Assembly: GCA_902597675.1 (NCBI GenBank)
Contig: CACJYR010000010.1
Coordinates: 1-46,168, forward strand
DNA from: an uncultured Pelagibacteraceae bacterium
GTDB taxonomy: Bacteria; Pseudomonadota; Alphaproteobacteria; Pelagibacterales; Pelagibacteraceae
DNA length: 46,168 nucleotides
Direction: 5' to 3'
Under the pieces are notes generated by a model. It had not been told where the DNA came from, searched no databases, and saw only the letters and a program-made list of their open reading frames with translations. Positions 1 through 8,069 of this stretch are shown here, piece after piece. Each line of letters opens with the position of its first letter. The first letter of the stretch is position 1. The translations under genes and the position numbers were made by a program.

Positions 1-15
1 GAAAGAATTAAAAGC

Positions 16-876
16 GTGAAAAATCTTACAGACCAACAAAAGGGATCGTTATTGGCCTTTGTTGCAGTAATGTTTATCACACCAGACTCACTATTCATTA
101 GGCTTTCAAATATAGATACTTGGGGTTTAGTTTTTTATAGGGGAATTATTCCTTTTATGACAGTTTTGTTAGGTATGTTAATTATTTATAAGTTAAATTT
201 CTTTAAAATTCTTTTCACTAGTGGTTATCATGGAATATTTTATGTAATTACATTTAGTGTAACCAATATAACTTTTGTCGTTTCTATTCAAAATACAAAT
301 GTTGCCAATACCTTGGTTATGATAGCGACTGCTCCAATGTTATCAGCTATTCTTGGAGCAATATTTCTAAAAGAACCACCTGATAAAAAAACTTGGATTT
401 CTATAATAATTACTTTTTTAGCAATAATATATATTTTCTATGACTCTTTGAAGTTAGGTAATTTCTATGGAGATATTTTAGGATTTGTTACTGCGATAGG
501 TTTAGCGGTTGGAGCAGTTATAATCAGATCTGCTAAAAATAAAAATTTAGTTCCTGCTGCAGTAGTTGGCAAATTATTTGTAGCAACTTTTGCATTACTT
601 TTTATCGAAAGTTTTGCGTTAATTGGCAAAGATCTTTTGATTGTTCCACTGATGTGTATTTTATGTGTAGCGATTCCTTTTGTTTTGGTTACCATTGCGC
701 CAAGGTTTATACCGGCCGCAGAAGTTAATCTTTTTTTTCTGCTAGAGACTATAATTGGTCCAATTTGGGTTTGGTTAATCATAAAGGAACAGCCTAGTTT
801 AGAAACACTTCAGGGTGGTCTGATTATAATAACCACCATCGCTATTCATTCATACTTAAAACTCAAAAATTCTTAA
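16..876 (+). CDS. EamA/DMT-family transporter
   Basis: Inner-membrane carrier of the drug/metabolite transporter superfamily, 286 aa. About ten hydrophobic segments are visible, arranged as two EamA halves. The first half holds the characteristic loop NTNVANT followed by a helix and FLKEPP; the second ends with ETIIGPIWVWLIIKEQP. Translation starts at GTG at position 16, so the window opens almost at this gene and its promoter is not visible. The substrate cannot be read from sequence; family members export or import amino acids and other small metabolites. It is one of three EamA proteins in the first 21 kb, the others being at 4259-5164 and 20158-21036. Family assignment is firm and function is open. 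Confidence 0.9.
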   Translation: MKNLTDQQKGSLLAFVAVMFITPDSLFIRLSNIDTWGLVFYRGIIPFMTVLLGMLIIYKLNFFKILFTSGYHGIFYVITFSVTNITFVVSIQNTNVANTLVMIATAPMLSAILGAIFLKEPPDKKTWISIIITFLAIIYIFYDSLKLGNFYGDILGFVTAIGLAVGAVIIRSAKNKNLVPAAVVGKLFVATFALLFIESFALIGKDLLIVPLMCILCVAIPFVLVTIAPRFIPAAEVNLFFLLETIIGPIWVWLIIKEQPSLETLQGGLIIITTIAIHSYLKLKNS

Positions 877-934
877 GCTTGTCACAATTAAGACTTGATT
901 TAATAATACATCGCGAATAATTACCTCAATTTTT

Positions 935-2290
935 ATGAATAAGGTTTTAAAAAACTCCTGGGCATTGTTTTTGGGAATGGGCTTCATTATGATGGCTTAT
1001 GGATTCCAAGGGTCTCTCCTAGGGGTAAGAGCGGTCCAAGAAGAATTTAGCCTTACTTCAACTGGATTTATGATGTCTGGTTATTTTGTAGGATATTTTA
1101 TTGGTGCCGCAACTATTCCAAATATAATTTCGAGAGTTGGTCACATAAGAGTCTTTGCAGCTTTTGCGTCCTTGGCATCATTAGTTGTTTTAATTCACTC
1201 AGTTATAATTCATCCATTCATATGGTTTCTATTAAGAATACTCACAGGTGTTAGCATGGTCTGTATTTATACAGTTGCAGAAAGTTGGTTAAATGACAGA
1301 TCAAGTAATAAAAATCGAGGTAGTGTTCTTTCTATTTATATGGTCATTCTTTATGGAACTATGGGTATTGGTATGTTCTTACTTAACTTTAGTAGTCCTA
1401 AAAACTTTCAACCATTTATATTAGTTTCGGTAATTACTTCTGCTGCTTTAATACCAATTTTATTAACTAAAAAGAAACCACCTAACTTTAAAAAGATACA
1501 AGCAATGAATATGAGAGAATTATATGAAGCTTCACCTTTTGGTATGGTGAGCTCTCTTTTTTATGGAACAATACAATCTGCTTTATTCACATTGTTAGCA
1601 GTTTACGCTACCTCCATGAACTTCACAATTTTAGAAATATCAATTGTAACTTTCCTATTAGCGATATCAGGTGCAGTAGCCCAATTTCCAGTTGGTAAAA
1701 TTTCAGATATTTACGATAGAAGAAGAGTAATTGTGTTTTCAACATTTGGGGCAGCAATATTTGCAATAATTGCTATATTTGTTTCAAGACAAATGTATTT
1801 ACCAGGTGGTCTTGCAACTAGTAAAACATGGTTTTATTTTTTCTTTATTCTTTTTTCATTTTGTAGTTTGCCTATGTTTTCTTTAATCCTAGCACATACA
1901 AACGATTATATTTCAAAAGAAAAATTTGTTGCAGCTGGAGCGGGACTGCAATTTGCTTTTGGATTAGGAGCAATGAGTGGTCCGTTTCTTTGTTCAATAT
2001 TTATGGATTTGGTTGGACCAAATGGTTTCTTTGTGTTTCTATTTATTTTTCATTCTTTTATTGGATTTTTTGGAATTTATAGAATGAAAGTAAGAAAAAC
2101 TGTTGAGAATCCTGACTCTCTGTTCGTTGCCATGCCGCAGACCATTACTCCTGCGGGTATTGAACTTAATCCTACTACTGAACACATAGAAGAACCATAT
2201 TCAGAAAAAGTTAAAGAAATTTTAGAAAGAAAAGGTGTAAAATATAAAAAAGACGAGAACGAATATCAAAAAAAGGAAGTGACATATTAA
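935..2290 (+). CDS. MFS transporter
   Basis: Major facilitator superfamily permease of 451 aa with about 12 membrane helices. The loop between helices 2 and 3 (NIISRVGHIRVF) and the repeated form in the second half (GKISDIYDRRRVIVF) match the MFS G-x-x-D-R-x-G/R-R signature. The N-terminal half resembles the YcaD-like group (GFQGSLLGVRA, then AESWLND), which is known from family knowledge and not further resolved here. A hydrophilic, charged C-terminal tail of about 60 residues follows the last helix. Substrate unknown. It follows the EamA gene by 58 bases on the same strand and could share its transcript. Confidence 0.9.
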   Translation: MNKVLKNSWALFLGMGFIMMAYGFQGSLLGVRAVQEEFSLTSTGFMMSGYFVGYFIGAATIPNIISRVGHIRVFAAFASLASLVVLIHSVIIHPFIWFLLRILTGVSMVCIYTVAESWLNDRSSNKNRGSVLSIYMVILYGTMGIGMFLLNFSSPKNFQPFILVSVITSAALIPILLTKKKPPNFKKIQAMNMRELYEASPFGMVSSLFYGTIQSALFTLLAVYATSMNFTILEISIVTFLLAISGAVAQFPVGKISDIYDRRRVIVFSTFGAAIFAIIAIFVSRQMYLPGGLATSKTWFYFFFILFSFCSLPMFSLILAHTNDYISKEKFVAAGAGLQFAFGLGAMSGPFLCSIFMDLVGPNGFFVFLFIFHSFIGFFGIYRMKVRKTVENPDSLFVAMPQTITPAGIELNPTTEHIEEPYSEKVKEILERKGVKYKKDENEYQKKEVTY

Positions 2291-2398
2291 ATATATCCCT
2301 TTCAGGTTGTAACTCATTTTAGTCAGATTACATAGATTTTTTCAAGAATCTTATTGAATAATTTTCATTTATCTAGTGAAATAATTAAAATTTAAAAA

Positions 2399-3130
2399 AT
2401 GCCATTAAAAAAAAAGAAAACAAAAATTAAAAAAAAAACTAACGGACTTGCTAAAATAGCAACATTTACAACAAGTTCGCTTAGCAGCGCGTTAACTAAT
2501 TACAAGAAAAAAAAAGAGCAAGAAAAAATCAAAGCTATTAAATTACAAAAACTTGAGGAAAGAAATTCTTATCAAAAGGAAAAAAAAGAATTGAAACTTT
2601 GGGAGGATAGGCTCAATAAAGAGAGTAGCAAAATCCGTTCAAATGAAGAAGAGCTGAGAATAAGAGAAAAAGAAATAAGATCTAAAGAAGATCAACAAAA
2701 AATTGAAAGTGAAAGGCTGACGAAAAAAGATGAGGAATTAGTGCTTGTTGCAAAAGAATTAAGAGAAAAAGAAAAGCAATTAAAAACTAGAGAAGAAGAG
2801 CAAAATAGAAAAGATATTGATTTAAAAGTAAGAGAAGATGAGCAAAAAAATAAGGAATTAAAAGAGCAAAGACGTAAAAATAGAGAATTAAAATTATTGA
2901 AAGAAGAGGAGGATAAACAAAAAGAAGCTGAGTTTATCAAAATAAGAGAGTGGGAAGAAAAATTTGATAGAGAACGAAAGCAAAAAGAACAAGAAGAAAT
3001 TAGACGAGAACAAAGACTTATTCAAAAAGAAATTGAAAAAAGAGCGAGATTTGAGGAAATTGATAAAAATCTCAAAAGTTCATCAAGTGGATTAGAGAAT
3101 TTTAATATAGATAAATCTAAAGAAAATTAA
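2399..3130 (+). CDS. Lys/Glu-rich coiled-coil protein of unknown function
   Basis: No enzymatic family is recognised. The 243-aa product has a basic start (MPLKKKKTKIKKK), a short stretch near residues 20-37 rich in Ala, Thr and Ser (LAKIATFTTSSLSSALTNY), and then about 190 residues of almost uninterrupted Lys/Glu/Arg-rich sequence with heptad-like spacing of Leu and Ile, predicting one long helix or coiled coil. There is no signal peptide. The reading frame is open over the whole length and the antisense frame gives only a low-complexity Ser/Phe string, so this strand is the coding one. It lies 108 bases after the MFS gene and converges on the amidinotransferase gene with a 7-base gap. A structural or scaffolding role is a guess. 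Confidence 0.7.
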   Translation: MPLKKKKTKIKKKTNGLAKIATFTTSSLSSALTNYKKKKEQEKIKAIKLQKLEERNSYQKEKKELKLWEDRLNKESSKIRSNEEELRIREKEIRSKEDQQKIESERLTKKDEELVLVAKELREKEKQLKTREEEQNRKDIDLKVREDEQKNKELKEQRRKNRELKLLKEEEDKQKEAEFIKIREWEEKFDRERKQKEQEEIRREQRLIQKEIEKRARFEEIDKNLKSSSSGLENFNIDKSKEN

Positions 3131-3137
3131 TCTTTTT

Positions 3138-4253
3138 TTATTGTTTTGGAAAATAATCTTTGATTTCCCCTTCTCTATAAACATCAGCAGTACAACAATG
3201 AAGTCCGCCTCCAAAAGCATAAGCATCTCTTAAATCTACTGGAATTACCTCCATACCTAACTTGTCTAATTGATCTGCCTGATATTTTTCACTTTTTTCA
3301 ACACAAACTGTTTTAGGATCTAACACTAAAACATTCATTGAAAGCCAAACAGATGAATAACAAAGTGGTGGTGGCTCATTATGAGCTGGTTGAGCAGCAT
3401 CAATTATTTCCCATCCGTTATTTTCAAATAATTTTCTTTGATCTTTAGGTAATTTTCTTTGGGGATTGTTTATAATCAGTCCTTCTTTTATAGGAGTAAA
3501 GGTTGCATCTATATGTATTGGATATGGATCACCCGGAAAGTTTACTGCATGAATTCTATGATCTTTAAAATGTCTTCTTAACCAATCAATACCTTTCAAA
3601 TTTGTGGTGAAACCATGTTGTACAATTAAATCTTTTCCAAATCGAAGTATATCTGCTGCATCAAACAAAGGTTCTTCCTCAGTTGTTACAAAAAATTTAT
3701 CTTCAGTCCATTTTAATCTTTTTTCTATTCCTATTTTGTCAGATAAATAATCTTCTCTGTAATCTGCATCTGTTAATCTTGGTTTAGGAGCCGATTCATG
3801 TCTCATGTTCGGGTCTGAATTATAATATTCTTTTAAAAGAGGTCGATAGCAAAGATATTCAAACCATCTGCATCTATAACTCATAGTAGCTTCTAAAATT
3901 TCATTACCCACAGTCAATAAAACATCTCTTGGGGGCATACAACCAAACATAGTTTCAACTTTCCAGTCAGGGGTTGAAATATTTTGATTAAAATCAATTG
4001 GTGTTGGTCTATCTACTTTAATACCACGCTTAGATAATATTTCTGAAAAATCATTTAACAATTGATTAGCTTTATCTATTGTATCTTTTGTTCTTGGACC
4101 AAATTTACCTTTCATATCAGAGTCCTCGGGAACTTTTGCTTCAAGCGCAGGCTCTGCTGCAGGAATACATGTACCATCAGCCCTACCAACAATTACATGT
4201 TTTAATGGATCCCACTCATTCCAACTATTTACAATGACTTTATTTCTATCCAT
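3138..4253 (-). CDS. L-arginine:glycine amidinotransferase-like protein
   Basis: Amidinotransferase of the AGAT family, 371 aa, full length. Sequence blocks typical of AGAT are present in order: NSWNEWDPLKHVIVGRADG near the N-terminus, MPPRDVLLTVGNEILEA, FDAADILRFGKDL (catalytic Asp), HIDATFTPI (catalytic His) and GGGLHCCTADV (nucleophilic Cys near the C-terminus). AGAT enzymes move the amidino group of arginine to glycine or another amine, giving guanidinoacetate or related guanidino compounds plus ornithine. The acceptor here is unknown. The residue after the nucleophile is Cys, where AGAT usually has Trp. The gene follows an EamA transporter by 5 bases, so the two are very likely co-transcribed. 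No creatine-type methyltransferase lies beside it. Confidence 0.88.
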   Translation of the reverse strand: MDRNKVIVNSWNEWDPLKHVIVGRADGTCIPAAEPALEAKVPEDSDMKGKFGPRTKDTIDKANQLLNDFSEILSKRGIKVDRPTPIDFNQNISTPDWKVETMFGCMPPRDVLLTVGNEILEATMSYRCRWFEYLCYRPLLKEYYNSDPNMRHESAPKPRLTDADYREDYLSDKIGIEKRLKWTEDKFFVTTEEEPLFDAADILRFGKDLIVQHGFTTNLKGIDWLRRHFKDHRIHAVNFPGDPYPIHIDATFTPIKEGLIINNPQRKLPKDQRKLFENNGWEIIDAAQPAHNEPPPLCYSSVWLSMNVLVLDPKTVCVEKSEKYQADQLDKLGMEVIPVDLRDAYAFGGGLHCCTADVYREGEIKDYFPKQ

Positions 4254-4258
4254 TAAAT

Positions 4259-5164
4259 TTAATTTAGAGCGATGTATCTCTTATTCCACCTCATGATAAG
4301 ACTATAATAAATAAGTGAAACAAACAGAAAGAAACCACCTACTATTGTGTTAGTAGATGGAATTTCATTAATACCAAACAATGGTAACCATACCCAAAAA
4401 ATTCCTCCAATAACCTCTGTGAGAGACAATAATGTCAGCTCTGCTGCTTGGATTGCTTTAGATCCTATAGAATATAAAATAAGACCTAAACAGACTAATA
4501 CCCCATGTAAAGAAAACATTGCACTATTATAACTAGTTGCAAAAAAGGTTTGTTTATTAACCAAAATCATAATTGTAGCAGTTATAAAACAAAATAAACC
4601 TGCTACAGCGACTGTTGTAAATTTTGGAGTTTCTTTTCTCCATCTTAAGGTGACAGAAAAAATTGAAAATCCTATTGATGACGTAAGTCCAAAAACAAAG
4701 CCTATTAAAGAATTTTTTTCAGTATTACCAAGAGCCATGATTATAATACCCACAGTTGCAATAAGCATTGATATCCAGACATTTAGAGAAATTTTTTCCT
4801 TTAAAAATAAAAAGGCTAATAATGCAGTGAAAAAGGGCATTGCAGCTAAACATAATAAGGTAATTGCTGCAGTAGTGTTTGTAATTGAATAAATAAATGA
4901 AATCATTGCAATACCAAGACCAACGCCACCAACCAATCCTGATTTACCTACTTTTTTATAATTTTTGTAGAAATTTATTCCCTCTTCAAAATATAAATAT
5001 AAATTTAAAATTATAAAAATAGTTAAACCTCTACCAAAAATATATTGCCAAGGAACCATATGAGGATCATTCATATATCTCACTACTAGAGGGCCAAACG
5101 ACCAAAGTATCCCTGCAAATAAAACTACCGGTACAGCTATTTTTTCATTTCTAAGTTCAACCAT
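4259..5164 (-). CDS. EamA/DMT-family transporter, paired with amidinotransferase
   Basis: 301-aa membrane protein with ten predicted helices in two EamA repeats; the diagnostic loop SITNTTAAITLLCLAAMPF and FLKEKIS lie in the first half, and SLTEVIGGIFWVWLPLF in the second. It is the first gene of a two-gene minus-strand unit and ends 5 bases before the AGAT-like gene. That spacing suggests that it moves either the amidinotransferase substrate or its product, which is inference from position only. It is divergent from the Fe-S scaffold-like gene with 86 bases between their starts. Confidence 0.9.
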   Translation of the reverse strand: MVELRNEKIAVPVVLFAGILWSFGPLVVRYMNDPHMVPWQYIFGRGLTIFIILNLYLYFEEGINFYKNYKKVGKSGLVGGVGLGIAMISFIYSITNTTAAITLLCLAAMPFFTALLAFLFLKEKISLNVWISMLIATVGIIIMALGNTEKNSLIGFVFGLTSSIGFSIFSVTLRWRKETPKFTTVAVAGLFCFITATIMILVNKQTFFATSYNSAMFSLHGVLVCLGLILYSIGSKAIQAAELTLLSLTEVIGGIFWVWLPLFGINEIPSTNTIVGGFFLFVSLIYYSLIMRWNKRYIALN

Positions 5165-5236
5165 AATCGACTATTTAGATCTAATTGATTAGCACTACAA
5201 CATAAATTAAATTGTTATACAAAGTATTGGTACTAG

Positions 5237-5242
5237 TATAAT
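5237..5242 (+). promoter_or_regulatory. Candidate -10 element of the Fe-S scaffold-like gene
   Basis: A perfect TATAAT ends 8 bases before the ATG at 5251, which would place the transcription start within a couple of bases of the start codon. A poor -35 (TTGTTA, 5212-5217, 19-base spacer) is the best upstream match. The gap contains no Shine-Dalgarno motif. Confidence 0.45.
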
Positions 5243-5250
5243 AAATTAAT

Positions 5251-5649
5251 ATGAATTTGGATATTCTTAAAATAGCCTCTGATACCAACAATAACAAAAG
5301 TATCAAAAACTATACACACCACTCAAAATTGAAAAATTCAATGTGCGGTGATGAGATGCAAATAGATTTAGTTATCAAAAAAAATAAAATTGTTGACTTT
5401 GGTTATCAAGGTAAGTCCTGCGTTTATTGTCAAGCCTCAGCAAGCTTACTTTCAAAAATTTCAATTAATGAAAATAAGTCTAAAATTAATGAATTGTGCG
5501 ACGATGCAAAATATTATTTTGAGGGAAATGTTGAAAATATTGAGAAAAAATGGAAATCGCTTAATAAAATATTTAATGATAAAAATTTATCTCGTAAAGA
5601 ATGTATTTTATTGCCTTTTAAAACAATAAAAAAAATAGTATCAAAATAA
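5251..5649 (+). CDS. IscU/SufU/NifU-type iron-sulfur scaffold-like protein
   Basis: 132-aa protein with the three conserved cysteine positions of IscU-type scaffolds: Cys32 in MCGDEM, Cys57 in SCVYCQASAS and Cys118 in KECILLPFK. The Asp after the first Cys-Gly and the run of Ser/Ala after the second Cys also fit. An extra Cys60 makes a C-x-x-C pair in the middle motif, unlike canonical IscU. Such proteins assemble [2Fe-2S] clusters on sulfur from a cysteine desulfurase; no desulfurase or suf/isc gene is beside it. The HPP gene follows after 4 bases, so they probably form a pair. A closer match to the SufU side is likely from the SCxxxxxASAS form, but that is a judgement by eye. Confidence 0.8.
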   Translation: MNLDILKIASDTNNNKSIKNYTHHSKLKNSMCGDEMQIDLVIKKNKIVDFGYQGKSCVYCQASASLLSKISINENKSKINELCDDAKYYFEGNVENIEKKWKSLNKIFNDKNLSRKECILLPFKTIKKIVSK

Positions 5650-5653
5650 TTTT

Positions 5654-6118
5654 ATGGGCAATTTAAAACAATCTTTTATTGCAGGTTTATTTTCAATTAT
5701 CACTATAGGTATTTTAACTTTATTAACTTATAAAACTGAATTTGGAATTTTCCTTGTAGCATCTTTTGGATCATCAATGGTTCTGTTGTTCGGATATCCT
5801 GAAAGCCCTTTTGCCCAACCCAAAAATGTTTTTTTTGGGCATCTGGTAACTGCAATTGTAGGAATGTTTTTTTTATATTTAATTCCTTTGCCATTATTTA
5901 TAATAATACCATTAGCAGTTGGTTTCGGAGTGGGTCTAATGATATTGTTGAATGTAACCCATCCACCTGCAGGGGGAAATCCAATTATAGTTATTATGGG
6001 TAGTGTCTCACTAGACTATTTGTTAAGCCCGATAATTTCAGGATCAATAATTATTCTAGTTTTTGCTATTATAATTAATAAATTTATACTTAAAAAGAGT
6101 TATCCAAAAACAAAATAA
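5654..6118 (+). CDS. HPP family membrane protein
   Basis: 154-aa integral membrane protein of the HPP family. Four or five hydrophobic helices are visible. The name-giving motif appears as NVTHPPAGGNP around residue 100, and the conserved FGSSMVLLFGYPESPFAQPKNVFFGH block lies in the first half (positions 5766-5840). Some plant and cyanobacterial HPP proteins move nitrite, but the family is broad and the substrate here is not known. It starts 4 bases after the Fe-S scaffold-like gene and is followed by 77 bases before the formate dehydrogenase gene. Confidence 0.82.
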   Translation: MGNLKQSFIAGLFSIITIGILTLLTYKTEFGIFLVASFGSSMVLLFGYPESPFAQPKNVFFGHLVTAIVGMFFLYLIPLPLFIIIPLAVGFGVGLMILLNVTHPPAGGNPIIVIMGSVSLDYLLSPIISGSIIILVFAIIINKFILKKSYPKTK

Positions 6119-6195
6119 TTTGTTTGATAGCGACATTAAAATAATGTTAGATGTCTCAAAATAAATTAATGATCGAAAGTAACGCAGGAGAATAA

Positions 6196-7395
6196 ATGAA
6201 AATATTATGTGTATTATATGATGATCCAAAAGGAGGAATGCCTAAGTCATATCCACTTAAAGATCTTCCTAAACTAGAAAAATATCCAGATGGGATGACC
6301 TTACCTTCACCAAAAGGAAGAGATTTTAATCCAGGAGAATTGTTAGGATGTGTTTCAGGAGAATTAGGATTAAGAAAATTTTTAGAAAGTAATGGACATG
6401 AGTTAGTAGTTACTAATAGTAAAGATGGAGATGGATGTGAGGCTGATAAACATATCGTTGACGCTGATATAGTAATTTCTCAACCTTTTTTTCCTTATTA
6501 CTTAACTAAAGAAAGAATTGCTAAAGCTAAAAACTTAAAAATGGCTATTACAGCTGGAATTGGCTCTGATCACGTAGATTTACAAGCAGCTATGGATAAC
6601 AAAATTGATGTAGTTGAAGTAACTTTTTGTAATTCAAGATCTGTTGCTGAACACATTGTAATGATGATTGTATCAATGGTGAGAGACTATCACAACCAAC
6701 ATAGAATTGTTAATGAAGGTGGATGGAACATAGCAGATGCTGTGCAAAGGTCTTATGATGTTGAAGGTATGCACATTGGAACTGTTGCTGCTGGCCGTAT
6801 TGGTTTAGATGCATTAAGAAAAATGAAACCATTTGATGTACACTTACATTATTTTGATAGACATAAATTACCAGATAGTGTTGAAAAAGAATTAAACCTA
6901 ACATTTCATGAGTCAGTAGAGTCTATGGTTAAAGTTTGTGATGTCGTGACTATAAATTGCCCTCTCCATCCTGAGACTGAGAACTTATTTGACGATGCAA
7001 TGATAAGCAAAATGAAAAAAGGTGCTTATATTGTAAACACTGCAAGAGGTAAAATTTGTAATCGTGATGCTATTGCAAAAGCATTGAAGAGTGGTCAACT
7101 AAGTGGTTACGCTGGAGACGTTTGGTTTCCACAGCCAGCTCCAAATGATCATGTATGGAGAACAATGCCTAACCATGGAATGACACCTCATACTTCTGGA
7201 ACATCTTTGTCGGCTCAAACAAGATATGCTGATGGTGTAAGAGAAATCTTAGAATGTTTCTTTGAAGGAAAAGAAATTAGAGATCAATATCTTATAGTCA
7301 AAGATGGACAATTAGCTGGAATGGGTGCTCACTCATATAGTAAAGGATCTGCCACAGGTGGTTCAGAAGAGGCAGCTAAATATAAGAAAAAATAA
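6196..7395 (+). CDS. fdh: NAD-dependent formate dehydrogenase
   Basis: Soluble, metal-free formate dehydrogenase of the D-2-hydroxyacid dehydrogenase family (formate + NAD+ to CO2 + NADH), 399 aa, close to the roughly 400 aa of the Pseudomonas sp. 101 enzyme. It keeps the FDH-specific N-terminal block (LCVLYDDP, then SGELGLRKFLESNGH), the substrate region TAGIGSDHVDL and CNSRSVAEH, the nucleotide site GTVAAGRIG, an Asp in HYFDRHKLP that favours NAD, the catalytic Arg in NTARGK, and the Gln/His pair in WFPQPAPNDH and MTPHTSGTS. The C-terminal GAHSYSKGSATGGSEEA is also typical. A good Shine-Dalgarno (AGGAG, 6186-6190) precedes the ATG. Formate from one-carbon pathways can thus give NADH. Confidence 0.95.
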   Translation: MKILCVLYDDPKGGMPKSYPLKDLPKLEKYPDGMTLPSPKGRDFNPGELLGCVSGELGLRKFLESNGHELVVTNSKDGDGCEADKHIVDADIVISQPFFPYYLTKERIAKAKNLKMAITAGIGSDHVDLQAAMDNKIDVVEVTFCNSRSVAEHIVMMIVSMVRDYHNQHRIVNEGGWNIADAVQRSYDVEGMHIGTVAAGRIGLDALRKMKPFDVHLHYFDRHKLPDSVEKELNLTFHESVESMVKVCDVVTINCPLHPETENLFDDAMISKMKKGAYIVNTARGKICNRDAIAKALKSGQLSGYAGDVWFPQPAPNDHVWRTMPNHGMTPHTSGTSLSAQTRYADGVREILECFFEGKEIRDQYLIVKDGQLAGMGAHSYSKGSATGGSEEAAKYKKK

Positions 7396-7407
7396 ATCAT
7401 TCTTTTA

Positions 7408-7449
7408 ATTATTAAAGGTAAGCTACTTAAGGTAGCTACCTTTAATAAT
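7408..7449 (+). terminator. Strong hairpin after formate dehydrogenase
   Basis: A perfect 13-base-pair outer stem (ATTATTAAAGGTA, 7408-7420, with 7437-7449), a bulged A, a 5-base-pair inner stem (GCTAC with GTAGC) and a 5-base loop. No long T-run follows, so it could act as a terminator or as a 3' mRNA stabiliser. It ends one base before the -35 of msrA. Confidence 0.75.
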
Positions 7450-7450
7450 C

Positions 7451-7478
7451 TAGACTCAATTCCCAATTTTTGTATAAA
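7451..7478 (+). promoter_or_regulatory. Candidate msrA promoter
   Basis: TAGACT (7451-7456), a 16-base spacer and TATAAA (7473-7478). The -10 ends 9 bases before the msrA ATG at 7488, giving an expected start of transcription about 3 bases before the start codon. Confidence 0.5.
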
Positions 7479-7487
7479 TTTTTAATC

Positions 7488-8063
7488 ATGAGATTTTTAT
7501 TATTTATACTTTTAAACTTAATAATTACTAATTCAGTATTAGCATCTGAAAAAAGTAAAGCATATTTTGCTGGTGGTTGTTTCTGGTGTATGGAAGAGTC
7601 TTTTGAAAAATTAACAGGTGTTGAGAAAGTGATTTCAGGATACTCTGGAGGAAAAACCAAAAATCCAACCTATGAAGAAGTTACTTATGGAAATACAGGT
7701 CACCTTGAAGTTGTAGAAGTAATTTATGATGCAAGTTTAATATCTTTCGAAGAATTACTTAAAAATTTTTGGCTCAACATAGATCCATTTGATCCTTATG
7801 GTCAGTTTTGCGATAAAGGTTATAGCTACAGATCTGCAGCTTTTTATACAAATCAAAAGGAAAAAGATTTAATTGAAAAAGATTTTAAAAGACTAGAAAA
7901 AAAATTTAATAAAAAAGTTGTTACTTATATTAGAGAATTTGAAAAATTTTATATAGCTGAAGACCGTCATCAAGATTATTATCAAGTATATTTTTTAAAT
8001 TATTTAAAATATAAAAAAGCTTGTAGAAGAGAAGAGATTTTGAATAGAATTTGGAAAATGTAG
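7488..8063 (+). CDS. msrA: Peptide methionine sulfoxide reductase MsrA, exported
   Basis: Reduces methionine-S-sulfoxide in proteins. The catalytic motif GGCFWCMEE (Cys31) is intact, and the fold markers SGYSGG, YGNTGHLEVVEV, GQFCDKGYSYRSA and the DRHQDYY block follow in order. The start is taken at the ATG at 7488 rather than the TTG at 7470, because it opens a clean signal peptide (hydrophobic residues 3-17, Ala-Ser boundary near 19-20) and lies just after a candidate promoter. The signal peptide indicates action in the periplasm, where the electron donor would have to be something other than cytosolic thioredoxin. selO follows after 6 bases. Confidence 0.92.
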   Translation: MRFLLFILLNLIITNSVLASEKSKAYFAGGCFWCMEESFEKLTGVEKVISGYSGGKTKNPTYEEVTYGNTGHLEVVEVIYDASLISFEELLKNFWLNIDPFDPYGQFCDKGYSYRSAAFYTNQKEKDLIEKDFKRLEKKFNKKVVTYIREFEKFYIAEDRHQDYYQVYFLNYLKYKKACRREEILNRIWKM

Positions 8064-8069
8064 CAATTT

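Noticed and set aside
2692-2940. 82-codon minus-strand frame rich in Ser, Phe and Leu
   Set aside because: It is the reverse complement of a Lys/Glu-rich coiled-coil gene and has low-complexity composition only.
7470-7487. TTG start for msrA at 7470
   Set aside because: It would add six residues before the signal peptide and overlaps the candidate promoter; the ATG at 7488 fits better.
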